This document shows positions 52,173 through 59,297 of a stretch of 64,000 bases of DNA, piece after piece. The stretch covers positions 288,225 through 352,224 of the forward strand of contig NZ_JACHJH010000005.1 of NCBI RefSeq assembly GCF_014203555.1, read 5' to 3'. Within the stretch, counting starts at the first letter, position 1. Every line of letters starts with the position of its first letter. The translations under genes were made by a program, and so were the position numbers. Source of the DNA: Streptomyces olivoverticillatus. Its GTDB lineage: Bacteria; Actinomycetota; Actinomycetes; Streptomycetales; Streptomycetaceae. The notes under the pieces were generated by a model, which made no database searches, had not been told where the DNA came from, and saw only the letters and a program-made list of their open reading frames with translations.

Positions 52173-52994
52173 ATGCTCACCGTCACCACCGCCAACGTCA
52201 ACGGTCTCCGCGCCGCGGCCAAGAAGGGCTTCACCGACTGGCTGGAGCGGACCGACGCCGACGTCGTCTGCCTCCAGGAAGTGCGCGCCGAGCCCCACCA
52301 GCTCCCCGACGAGGTGCGCGAGCCCGCCGGCTGGCACGTCGTCCACGCCCCGGCGGCGGCCAAGGGCCGCGCGGGCGTCTCGCTGTACTCCCGGCGCGAG
52401 CCCGACGCGGTGCGGATCGGCTTCGGCTCGGCGGAATTCGACGGCAGCGGCCGCTACGCGGAGATCGACCTGCCGGGCGTCACGGTCGCCAGCCTCTACC
52501 TGCCCTCGGGCGAGGTCGGCACGGAGCGCCAGGACGAGAAGGAACGCTTCATGGCGGAGTTCCTCCCGTACCTGGTGGGCCTCAAGGCCCGCGCCGCGGG
52601 TGGGGGTACCTCCCATGCGTTCAGCAATGGGGGAGGCCGCGAGGTGCTGGTCTGCGGCGACTGGAACATCGCCCACACCGAGGCCGACCTCAAGAACTGG
52701 AAGGCCAACCGCAAGAGCGCGGGCTTCCTGCCGGAGGAGCGCGCCTGGCTCACGAAGGTCTTCGAGGAGTACGTGGACGTGGTCCGCGCCCTCCACCCGG
52801 ACGTGGCGGGCCCGTATTCGTGGTGGTCGTACCGCGGCCGCGCCTTCGACAACGACTCGGGCTGGCGGATCGACTACCTCGCCGCTTCGCCGGGCCTCGC
52901 TGAGCGCGCGGTGAAGGCACATGTGGAGCGGGCTGCTTCGCATGCGGAGCGCTGGAGCGACCATGCGCCGGTGACGGGGGTCTTCGGCATGTAG
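52173..52994 (+). CDS. xthA: Exonuclease III (AP endonuclease family)
   Basis: 273 residues from ATG 52173. The endonuclease/exonuclease/phosphatase fold is shown by TTANVNGLRAAAKKG, VVCLQEVRAE, VLVCGDWNIAHTEADLKNW, WWSYRGRAFDNDSGWRIDY and WSDHAPVTG. It repairs abasic sites. Two oddities: an in-frame insertion at about 143-155 (GGGTSHAFSNGGG) made by a palindromic DNA element, and a 3' end (last 126 bp before the final residues) that occurs again at 53960-54085, so this end may have been supplied by an inserted element. Confidence 0.92.
   Translation: MLTVTTANVNGLRAAAKKGFTDWLERTDADVVCLQEVRAEPHQLPDEVREPAGWHVVHAPAAAKGRAGVSLYSRREPDAVRIGFGSAEFDGSGRYAEIDLPGVTVASLYLPSGEVGTERQDEKERFMAEFLPYLVGLKARAAGGGTSHAFSNGGGREVLVCGDWNIAHTEADLKNWKANRKSAGFLPEERAWLTKVFEEYVDVVRALHPDVAGPYSWWSYRGRAFDNDSGWRIDYLAASPGLAERAVKAHVERAASHAERWSDHAPVTGVFGM
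52601..52638. repeat. Palindromic repeat element inside the exonuclease III gene
   Basis: GGTGGGGGTACCTCCCAT, a short loop, then ATGGGGGAGG form a hairpin-prone element of the GGGGGTACCTCCCA...TGGGGGAGG type that I recall as scattered in Streptomyces genomes. It adds about 13 residues in frame at a surface loop position. Confidence 0.6.
52863..52988 (+). repeat. Copy A of the duplicated exonuclease III 3' end
   Basis: 126 bp matching 53960-54085 with six mismatches, every one synonymous when both copies are read in the exonuclease frame. Copy A is joined to the intact gene. Confidence 0.9.
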
Positions 52995-53009
52995 CGCACG
53001 GCAGCGAGA

Positions 53010-53041
53010 AGCCCCGCCTGGGGCAGCGAACGGACGGGGCT
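53010..53041 (+). terminator. Hairpin after exonuclease III
   Basis: AGCCCCG (53010-53016) and CGGGGCT (53035-53041) with a long loop, 16 bp after the stop codon; modest as a terminator. Confidence 0.4.
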
Positions 53042-53145
53042 CAGCTCGGATTCACCCTGTGCGCCCTCGCCCACGGCCTGCGCGGCGATAGGCTGCACAG
53101 GCGGTCTCCCGCACCAGGAAGCACAGGCCGGACGGAGGAGGCACG

Positions 53146-53493
53146 ATGACCACAGCTGCCGTGGGTGAGCCAGGCATCCCGCCTATGCCGGAGAGAACCC
53201 CGAAGGCCCTCCGTGAAGCCATCGCCCAGCATGCTCCCCAGCTCCTGCCCGATTTCGACGCGCACTGGAAGCGGTACGTCGCCGACGCATACGACATCAG
53301 CACCGTGCCCGCCTTCATGGCCCGGTGGTGGGGCGAGTACGCAATCGCCCGCGACCCGCAGCTCGATGCCCACGTCACCGGCCTCGAACACCGCGCCGCC
53401 TATGAGTGCACCGACCCGGCTGAAGCCAGAGCACTCCTGGAAGAAGCGTCCAGCATTCGCCACATGGCAGCCCGCACGGAGCCCGGCCAGTGA
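53146..53493 (+). CDS. Putative antitoxin (DUF6247-like)
   Basis: 115 residues from ATG 53146 with GGAGGAGG upstream. The ALREAIAQHAPQLLPDFDAHW segment recalls DUF6247 proteins, small acidic actinobacterial partners of RelE-like genes. Its stop overlaps the next start (GTGA). As the first gene of a tightly coupled pair it would be the antitoxin. The pair sits between the two copies of the exonuclease III 3' end. Confidence 0.65.
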   Translation: MTTAAVGEPGIPPMPERTPKALREAIAQHAPQLLPDFDAHWKRYVADAYDISTVPAFMARWWGEYAIARDPQLDAHVTGLEHRAAYECTDPAEARALLEEASSIRHMAARTEPGQ

Positions 53494-53813
53494 CCAACGG
53501 GTTCATGGGGCCGCCCTGGCAGATGGACTGGACCCTCAAGGCCCAGGCCGCACGCGACGCGCTGCCTGAGCACGTGCGGAAGATGATCGACGCAGCCCGT
53601 GCAGAGCTGGTCACGGCGGACGACCCGTACTTCCGCGGGATCAATGCGGATGCCGGCCTGTCCGAAGACATGCTTGTCGAACCCGCCAGGTCCAGCGATC
53701 CGAAAGGCCCTCGCATTCTGCACTTCGACAACGGGCACGGCTGGTTGAAATACACGTTCGTGCGGCGGACCGAGGACCCACAGATTGTTGTGGAAGAGAT
53801 CTTCTGGCAGTGA
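53490..53813 (+). CDS. Putative RelE-like toxin
   Basis: 107 residues from GTG 53490. The C-terminal half (ILHFDNGHGWLKYTFVRRTEDPQIVVEEIFW) has the strand pattern of RelE/ParE-fold toxins, but the usual catalytic basic/aromatic cluster is not obvious. Family assignment rests on the operon layout and this resemblance; toxicity is inferred. Confidence 0.6.
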   Translation: MTNGFMGPPWQMDWTLKAQAARDALPEHVRKMIDAARAELVTADDPYFRGINADAGLSEDMLVEPARSSDPKGPRILHFDNGHGWLKYTFVRRTEDPQIVVEEIFWQ

Positions 53814-53959
53814 CCAGTCCGTACTCGGGCCGGTGAGCGCTTCTGTGCCCTTGGGCACTGCTGCCGGCCACGTGCCGGAGGGCACAGGCCGAGGTCGCCC
53901 TCATTGACTGCCGGGGCCGTGGTCCGCTTTAGCCGACGCTTGTTGTGCCTCCTGATTCG

Positions 53960-54085
53960 TGGCGGATCGACTACCTCGCCGCTTCGCCGGGCCTCGCGGA
54001 GCGCGCAGTGAAGGCGCATGTGGAGCGGGCGGCGTCACATGCGGAGCGCTGGAGCGACCATGCGCCGGTGACGGGGGTCTTCGGC
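53960..54085 (+). pseudogene. Detached 3' end of an exonuclease III gene (copy B)
   Basis: The last about 42 codons of an exonuclease III gene, from WRIDYLAASPG to VFG, then Ala and TGA, with no upstream part. Only six bases differ from copy A in the live gene, all silent, so both copies evolved as coding DNA. It is probably the original end of the gene, displaced about 1.1 kb by an insertion that brought a replacement end. Confidence 0.85.
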
Positions 54086-54153
54086 GCCTGAGCGGCACGA
54101 CGCGCTGCGCGAGCACGGCAGCTCAATGGCTTCCGCCCCCAGGGGGCGGGAGT

Positions 54154-54261
54154 TCATTGGAACTGCATGCGCATATGGCACGTGTTGCACTCGTACCATC
54201 CTTCATCGTCGTTGGGGTCACGCTGCATCTGGCCGCTGCACCCCGGATTCGTGCACCGCAT
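54154..54261 (-). CDS. Tiny zinc-ribbon protein (35 aa)
   Basis: 35 codons from ATG 54261, after AAGGGG. Two Cys pairs, CTNPGC and CNTC, with acidic middle, fit a minimal zinc ribbon. It is one of several such small genes in this patch, common in actinobacterial plasmids and integrated elements. Function unknown. Confidence 0.55.
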   Translation of the reverse strand: MRCTNPGCSGQMQRDPNDDEGWYECNTCHMRMQFQ

Positions 54262-54265
54262 CGCA

Positions 54266-54451
54266 CTACCCCTTCCTGATCTGTCCGTATCGCCTGAGAT
54301 CGGGAGCGTCCCCGGGAGGGGTACCCGCCAGCCCGTATGTGAGCGTGTAGCCACATCGGGAGCATTTCTCAGCCTGGACCACGCCGTCCTCATCCACGGT
54401 CGTCACATGGAAGACCGGCGGACAGCCATGCTCCTTCATCGTCGGAAGCAC
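54266..54451 (-). CDS. Small zinc-finger-like protein (61 aa)
   Basis: 61 codons from GTG 54451, seven bases after AGGAGG. One Cys pair (CSRC) and a lone upstream Cys (HGCPPVFH) with a His suggest a metal site. It ends four bases before the start of the 35-aa gene, so the two form an operon. Function unknown. Confidence 0.5.
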   Translation of the reverse strand: MLPTMKEHGCPPVFHVTTVDEDGVVQAEKCSRCGYTLTYGLAGTPPGDAPDLRRYGQIRKG

Positions 54452-54572
54452 GGGACCACCTCCTGTACGCGGTCCGAGCAACGTAGCGCGCCGTAGGGTG
54501 CACCAGCACTCGCACGGGCGTGCCCACGCGCTTCCGGCGGCGCATCAGCTGTCCTTTCAGGGTGCACTCCGG

Positions 54573-54770
54573 TCACGCGTATTCGTCCGGTGAACCCCCG
54601 TGCTGGTCTTGCGGCCAAGCGATCCGGCAGTCAAGGCATGTCAACCGCCATTGATCTTCCCCGGTGCGGGGGTGCATGGCCCTGGTCAGAATCACAGCGA
54701 TGCCGCGACACCTGATGCACGTGACGGGGTCGTTCGAGGGTTGGTACGGGCGGTACGCGTCAGCGCTCAT
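54573..54770 (-). CDS. Small zinc-ribbon protein (65 aa)
   Basis: 65 codons from ATG 54770. Two CxxC pairs, CIRC and CLDC, about 25 residues apart, with WRLTC before the second, make a zinc ribbon likely. Function unknown; it belongs to the row of small minus-strand genes from 54154 to 55184. Confidence 0.55.
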   Translation of the reverse strand: MSADAYRPYQPSNDPVTCIRCRGIAVILTRAMHPRTGEDQWRLTCLDCRIAWPQDQHGGSPDEYA

Positions 54771-54815
54771 GCGCGGAGTGTGTCACTTGCGCCGCCCCGT
54801 CCAAGTCCCCTTCTT

Positions 54816-55184
54816 TTACCGGGATTTGGATTCGTTTCCCGGTTCGGCCGGTTGTTCGGAGTGTGCGCTTCCGGCGACCCAACGGCCGTCCTTGTGCGGG
54901 TGGTGCTGCTCGTGGGCTGTCCACGCTTCGCGGTATGCGTCGGCGTGCTTGCGGTACTGGGCGGCCACCCGGTGAGTCATGGCGGCCGCCTCGGGGTTGC
55001 GTCGGCGGATCTGGTCCTTGGCCTGCCGTTCCAGCCCCTCGGCCGCCTCCTCGACCGCCTTGATGACCCTGCGGTACCGGGCGCAACCCGTGCACTCGGC
55101 CTGCGTCGGGTTCGTCAGCGGGCCACTCGTGTGGGGGACGGGCGGCAACGGCTCCAGGCCGATGAAGTTCGGGTGAATGATCAC
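54816..55184 (-). CDS. Helical small protein with an N-terminal Cys pair (122 aa)
   Basis: 122 codons from GTG 55184 with GGAGG upstream. AECTGCARYRRVIKAVEEAAEGLERQ gives a Cys pair followed by a long helix; His-rich segment (EQHHPHKDG) near the end. It resembles small genes next to XRE/DUF397 loci. It diverges from the XRE gene. Function unknown. Confidence 0.55.
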   Translation of the reverse strand: MIIHPNFIGLEPLPPVPHTSGPLTNPTQAECTGCARYRRVIKAVEEAAEGLERQAKDQIRRRNPEAAAMTHRVAAQYRKHADAYREAWTAHEQHHPHKDGRWVAGSAHSEQPAEPGNESKSR

Positions 55185-55278
55185 TCTGTTCGAGCCTCCG
55201 TGTGTCCCGACCTTCCCGGCCGGGCATCAATCGTGAGGCTCAGATTCCACCCGGCATCAATGCGCTGACCAGGGTAGT

Positions 55279-55289
55279 TTGGATTCCAA
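55279..55289 (+). promoter_or_regulatory. Short palindrome upstream of the XRE gene
   Basis: TTGGA-T-TCCAA, 30 bp before the start of the XRE gene, where an autoregulatory operator would be expected. No binding evidence. Confidence 0.3.
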
Positions 55290-55318
55290 CTGCTTCTGGA
55301 ATGGCGGGAGTTGAACAT

Positions 55319-56248
55319 ATGAGCGACCCGGAGTCGCCGGCGGAGGCGTTCGGTCAAGAGGTCAGGTACGCGCGTGAGGCCCGCGGCTGGTCCCAGGCCC
55401 AGCTTGCCGATCAGCTGTGCTTCCGGCAGCCCTACGTCAGCAAGGTGGAAAGCGGCAGGCAGCTCGCTTCCGCGCAGTTCGCCGAGCAGTGCGACAAGGT
55501 GTTCGGCGCCCCGGGTTTGTATGCGCGCATGCGGCAGCGAGCGGCCGATGCCGGTAGCCCGACGTGGTGGATCCCGTATCTTCAGTTGGAGCGCGAAGCG
55601 GCGACCATCTGTGACTACTCGCCCGGCTTGGTGGCGAGCATACTTCAAACCCCCGAGTACGCCGAAGCCGTCTGCCGGGCGGCACGTCCGGACGACCCTG
55701 CGCCACGGATCATGCAACGGGTTGAAGACCGTATGCGGCGCCGAGAGGTGTTCGACGCCCCCAACCCTCCGTCGTTGTGGGTGATCCTGCATGAGGCGGT
55801 GTTGTGGTCCGGCATGGGCGGTCCAGACGTCATGCGGGGGCAACTCCAGCAACTTGCGGCCGTATCAGAGCACCCGCGCATCACGGTCCAGGTGTTCCCT
55901 CTCGGTGGCACTCCTGCAAGGAAGACGCCGTTTATCTTGCTCAGGCAGAAGGCCGGGATCGAAGTCCTGTACGCAGAGAGCTACATGCAGGGGCAAGTGC
56001 ATGACTCACCGGAAGCGGTCACCGAAGCGCGCGCGACCTATGAGCGGCTGCGCGCCAACGCCTTGTCCCTTCCCGATTCACTCTCCCTCATTCGGAACGT
56101 AATGGAGGCTTACACCCATGAGCACCACCCTCGACCTCACCCGCGCGATATGGGAGAAGTCCAGCTACAGCGAGGGCAACGGCGGAGCCTGCGTCGAATG
56201 GGCCCCAGAGTGCGCAGCGTCCGGCGTCGTCCCCGTCCGGGACAGTAA
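55319..56248 (+). CDS. XRE-family regulator with DUF5753, extended C-terminus
   Basis: 309 residues from ATG 55319, ten bases after GGGAG. The N-terminal helix-turn-helix (YAREARGWSQAQLADQLCFRQPYVSKVE) is followed by DUF5753 (about 95-265). Members usually end within a few bases of the start of the following DUF397 gene. Here the frame runs on 131 bp into that gene with an Arg/Pro-rich tail unlike the family, so the normal stop was probably lost by a small indel or mutation. The pair belongs to the large Streptomyces group related to BldB/AbaA-type regulators. Confidence 0.85.
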   Translation: MSDPESPAEAFGQEVRYAREARGWSQAQLADQLCFRQPYVSKVESGRQLASAQFAEQCDKVFGAPGLYARMRQRAADAGSPTWWIPYLQLEREAATICDYSPGLVASILQTPEYAEAVCRAARPDDPAPRIMQRVEDRMRRREVFDAPNPPSLWVILHEAVLWSGMGGPDVMRGQLQQLAAVSEHPRITVQVFPLGGTPARKTPFILLRQKAGIEVLYAESYMQGQVHDSPEAVTEARATYERLRANALSLPDSLSLIRNVMEAYTHEHHPRPHPRDMGEVQLQRGQRRSLRRMGPRVRSVRRRPRPGQ

Positions 56249-56342
56249 GAACCCCCACGGCCCCGCCCTGATCTTCCCCGCGTCGTCCTGGTCGGCGTTC
56301 GTGACCGGCGTCCGGAGCGGAGTGCCCGGCAACCCGCGGTAA
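56118..56342 (+). CDS. DUF397 small protein
   Basis: 74 residues from ATG 56118. The WEKSSYSEGNGGACVEWA, VVPVRDSKNPHGPAL and WSAFVTGVR blocks are the DUF397 signature. DUF397 proteins are partners, possibly antitoxin-like or anti-regulators, of the XRE-DUF5753 protein encoded just upstream, whose frame overlaps it. Confidence 0.88.
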   Translation: MSTTLDLTRAIWEKSSYSEGNGGACVEWAPECAASGVVPVRDSKNPHGPALIFPASSWSAFVTGVRSGVPGNPR

Positions 56343-56454
56343 CTCCCCTTCCCCGTACCCATATACGCCCGGCGGGCCTCTCCCTTACGCTCACCACTGT
56401 GTCAGTCATCGCTGGCACGGTGGCGAGCGGTGTGTCGACCGGGAGGCTGTGGCA

Positions 56455-57969
56455 ATGGCCGAGCGTGAACGTCAGCATGTGCGGGTGGCGGTGATCGGCG
56501 CCGGGTTCGGCGGGCTGGGGGCGGCCGTGCGGCTGCGGCGGGAGGGGATCACCGACTTCGTGGTCCTGGAGCGCGCCGATGCCCTCGGGGGCACCTGGCG
56601 GGACAACTCCTACCCGGGCTGCGCCTGCGACGTGCCGTCCCATCTCTACTCCTTCTCCTTCGCCCCCAACTCCGCCTGGCCCCGCGCCTTCTCCGGCCAG
56701 CCGCACATCCGGGCCTACATGGAGCACGTCGCCGACGTCTTCGGGCTGCGGCCGCACCTGCGCTTCGGCGCCGAGGTGCAGGGCCTGCGCTGGGACGCGG
56801 GCGAGCTGCACTGGGAGGTGCGCACCGGCTCCGGCGAGTACACCGCCGACGTCGTGGTCTCGGCCGCCGGGCCGCTGTCCGACCCGTCGATCCCCGATGT
56901 GCCGGGCCTCGCGGAGTTCCCCGGCGCCGTCTTCCACTCCTCCCGCTGGGACCACGGCTGCGACCTGCGCGGTAAGCGCGTGGCCGTGGTCGGCACGGGC
57001 GCCTCCGCCATCCAGATCGTCCCGGCGATCCAGCCGGAGGCCGGCCGGCTCACCCTCTTCCAGCGCACCCCGCCCTGGGTGCTGCCGCGCGCCGACCGCG
57101 AGATCAGCGCCGCCGAGCAGTGGCTGCACGCCAAGGTGCCCGCTACCCGGGTGCTGCGGCGCGGAGTGCTGTGGGGCATCAGGGAGTTGCAGGTCGGCTT
57201 CTTCACCAAGTGGCCGGACCGGCTCCGCTTCCTTGAGGGCCTGGCCGCCGCCCATATGCGCAAGGCGATCGCGGACCCGGCGCTGCGCGCCAGGCTCCTG
57301 CCCGACTACCGCATCGGCTGCAAGCGCATCCTGCTCTCCAACGACTACTACCCGGCGTTGGCCAAGCCCAATGTGGACCTCGTCGCCTCCGGCCTGGCCG
57401 AGGTGCGCGGCTCCACGCTCGTCGCCGCCGACGGCACCGAGGCCGAGGCGGACGTCATCGTCTTCGGCACCGGCTTCCATGTGACGGACATGCCGATCGG
57501 CCAGGTGATCACCGGTGTGGACGGCATCACGCTCGCCGAGTCGTGGAAGGACGGCATGGCCGCCCTGCGCGGCACCAGCGCCGCCGGATTCCCGAACCTC
57601 CTTACCGTCATCGGCCCCAACACCGCCCTCGGCAACAGCTCGATGATCCTGATCATCGAGTCCCAGCTGAACTACCTGGCCGACTACATGCGCCAGCTCG
57701 ACACCCTCGGCGGCAAGGCCGCCCTGGACGCCCGCCCCTCCGCCGTGCGCGCCTGGAACCGCAAGGTCCAGCAGCGTATGCGCGGCACCGTGTGGAACAC
57801 CGGCTGCAAGAGCTGGTACCTGGATGCGGCCGGTCGCAACACCACGGTCTGGCCCGGCACCACGGCCGAGTTCCGGCGGGCCACCCGGCAGGTGGACATC
57901 GCCGAGTACCAGGTCCTGCGCAAACCCCGCGTCCGTGCCCGCACCGTCGCCGTGGAGGCCGCACCGTGA
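56455..57969 (+). CDS. Flavin monooxygenase, Baeyer-Villiger type
   Basis: 504 residues from ATG 56455, eight bases after GGGAGG. FAD site VIGAGFGGLG (14-23), BVMO fingerprint FPGAVFHSSRW (about 155-165), NADPH site VVGTGASAIQ (about 178-187), and the ATG-like FGTGFH near 340. It oxidises ketones to esters or related substrates with FAD and NADPH; substrate unknown. Its stop overlaps the start of an SDR gene, so the two enzymes probably work in one pathway, such as alcohol to ketone to ester. Confidence 0.88.
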   Translation: MAERERQHVRVAVIGAGFGGLGAAVRLRREGITDFVVLERADALGGTWRDNSYPGCACDVPSHLYSFSFAPNSAWPRAFSGQPHIRAYMEHVADVFGLRPHLRFGAEVQGLRWDAGELHWEVRTGSGEYTADVVVSAAGPLSDPSIPDVPGLAEFPGAVFHSSRWDHGCDLRGKRVAVVGTGASAIQIVPAIQPEAGRLTLFQRTPPWVLPRADREISAAEQWLHAKVPATRVLRRGVLWGIRELQVGFFTKWPDRLRFLEGLAAAHMRKAIADPALRARLLPDYRIGCKRILLSNDYYPALAKPNVDLVASGLAEVRGSTLVAADGTEAEADVIVFGTGFHVTDMPIGQVITGVDGITLAESWKDGMAALRGTSAAGFPNLLTVIGPNTALGNSSMILIIESQLNYLADYMRQLDTLGGKAALDARPSAVRAWNRKVQQRMRGTVWNTGCKSWYLDAAGRNTTVWPGTTAEFRRATRQVDIAEYQVLRKPRVRARTVAVEAAP

Positions 57970-58871
57970 GCCCGAGCCCCCTGACCGGACGGGTCGCCGT
58001 CGTCACCGGAGCGGCGCGCGGCCTCGGCGCACTGCTCGCCCGCAAGCTGGCGGCGCGCGGCGCGAGCGTGGCGCTGATCGGCCTGGAGCCCGACGAACTG
58101 CGGGGCGTCGCCGCCTCGTTGCGCACGGGCGCCGCCCACTGGCACGCCGACGTCACCGACCACGAGGCCATGGCCCGGGTCGCCCGGGAGGTCAAGGAGC
58201 GCTTCGGCCGGGTGGACGTCGTCGTCGCCAATGCCGGGGTCGCCGGCGGCGGCACCCTGGAGGCCTCCGACCCCGTCGCATGGCGCCGCGTGATCGAGGT
58301 CAACCTGGTCGGCTCCGCCGTCACCGGCCGCGTCTTCCTGCCGATGCTGACGGAGAGCCGGGGCTATCTGCTCCAGATAGCCTCCCTCGCCGCGATGGCC
58401 CCGATGCCCCTGATGACCGCCTACTGCGCCTCCAAGGCGGGCGTCGAGGCGTATGCGCACGGCCTGCGCGCCGAGGTGGCCCACAAGGGCGTGCGCGTCG
58501 GGGTCGCCTATCTGAGCTGGACGGACACGGACATGGTGCGCGGCGCCGACGCGGACGAGGTCATGCGCCGGATGCGCCGGCGCCTGCCCTGGCCGGCCAA
58601 CCGCACGTACCCCCTGGGCCCCGCCGCCGACCGGATCGTGACGGGCATCGAGCGCCGCTCCGCGCATGTGTACGGGCAGTGGTGGCTGCCCGGCATGCAG
58701 GGCGTGCGGACCGTCTTCCCCGCCCTCGTCGCACTGGCCGGACCGCGCGAGATGCGCCGGGTGGAGCCGCTGCTGACCTCCTCCGCCGGGGGGCGGGGCG
58801 CCCTGGTGGGGGCGGGCGGCGCGGCGGACGAGAAGGAGCGCGCCGCGGGGCGGCCGAGCCCCGGTAGCTGA
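57966..58871 (+). CDS. Short-chain dehydrogenase/reductase
   Basis: 301 residues from GTG 57966, in the stop of the monooxygenase (GTGA). Cofactor loop TGAARGLG (14-21), VVANAGVAGG, the catalytic Ser in IASLAA, Tyr153 and Lys157 (YCASK). The C-terminal about 50 residues are an extension rich in Arg, Gly and Ala. Coupled translation with the monooxygenase gives the pathway inference. Confidence 0.88.
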   Translation: MSPSPLTGRVAVVTGAARGLGALLARKLAARGASVALIGLEPDELRGVAASLRTGAAHWHADVTDHEAMARVAREVKERFGRVDVVVANAGVAGGGTLEASDPVAWRRVIEVNLVGSAVTGRVFLPMLTESRGYLLQIASLAAMAPMPLMTAYCASKAGVEAYAHGLRAEVAHKGVRVGVAYLSWTDTDMVRGADADEVMRRMRRRLPWPANRTYPLGPAADRIVTGIERRSAHVYGQWWLPGMQGVRTVFPALVALAGPREMRRVEPLLTSSAGGRGALVGAGGAADEKERAAGRPSPGS

Positions 58872-58967
58872 CCGTAATCGTCCGATATGCGCAGTGTGAG
58901 GCGTCATGCCACGCTGATTCCGGGGCTCAGCGACGTGCCCCGATCCCACTCCGAGGAGAGAACCAGC

Positions 58968-59207
58968 ATGGCCATGAAGGACCAAGGCAAGCAGAAGGGC
59001 CAGCAGGCCAAGGACAAGATCCAGGACACCAAGCAGCAAGGCCAGCAGAAGGGCCAGCAGGCGCAGCAGAAGGGCCAGCAGACCCAGCAGCAGGCGCAGC
59101 AGCGGCAGCAGCAGGCGCAGCAGCGGGGTCAGCAGGCCCAGCAGAAGGGCCAGCAGCAACAGCAGCGCTCCCTGGACGAGATCGACGACTTCGACGACCT
59201 GCAGTGA
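58968..59207 (+). CDS. Glutamine-rich low-complexity protein (79 aa)
   Basis: 79 residues from ATG 58968, seven bases after GAGGAGAG. Nearly half is Gln, arranged as repeats of QQKGQQ/QQAQQ type, with Lys and Gly; it ends in an acidic tail (DEIDDFDDL). No hydrophobic core. It may be a disordered or coiled-coil protein. The head (KQKGQQAKDKIQD) recalls CsbD/UBX-like small stress proteins only weakly. Function unknown. Confidence 0.75.
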   Translation: MAMKDQGKQKGQQAKDKIQDTKQQGQQKGQQAQQKGQQTQQQAQQRQQQAQQRGQQAQQKGQQQQQRSLDEIDDFDDLQ

Positions 59208-59251
59208 CACGCATGTAGTGACACCCGTGCGGTGACGCGCATGCAGTGACA
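59204..59251. repeat. 14-bp tandem repeat after the Gln-rich gene
   Basis: Three 14-bp units (GTGACACGCATGTA, GTGACACCCGTGCG, GTGACGCGCATGCA) and the start of a fourth, beginning in the stop codon of the Gln-rich gene and leading into the terminator. Confidence 0.75.
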
Positions 59252-59282
59252 CGAGGGGCGCACCCACCGGGTGCGCCCCTCG
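59252..59282. terminator. Bidirectional terminator
   Basis: A perfect 14-bp stem (CGAGGGGCGCACCC and complement), 3-base loop, between convergent genes. Confidence 0.85.
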
Positions 59283-59297
59283 CTCGTACGCGCCCCG

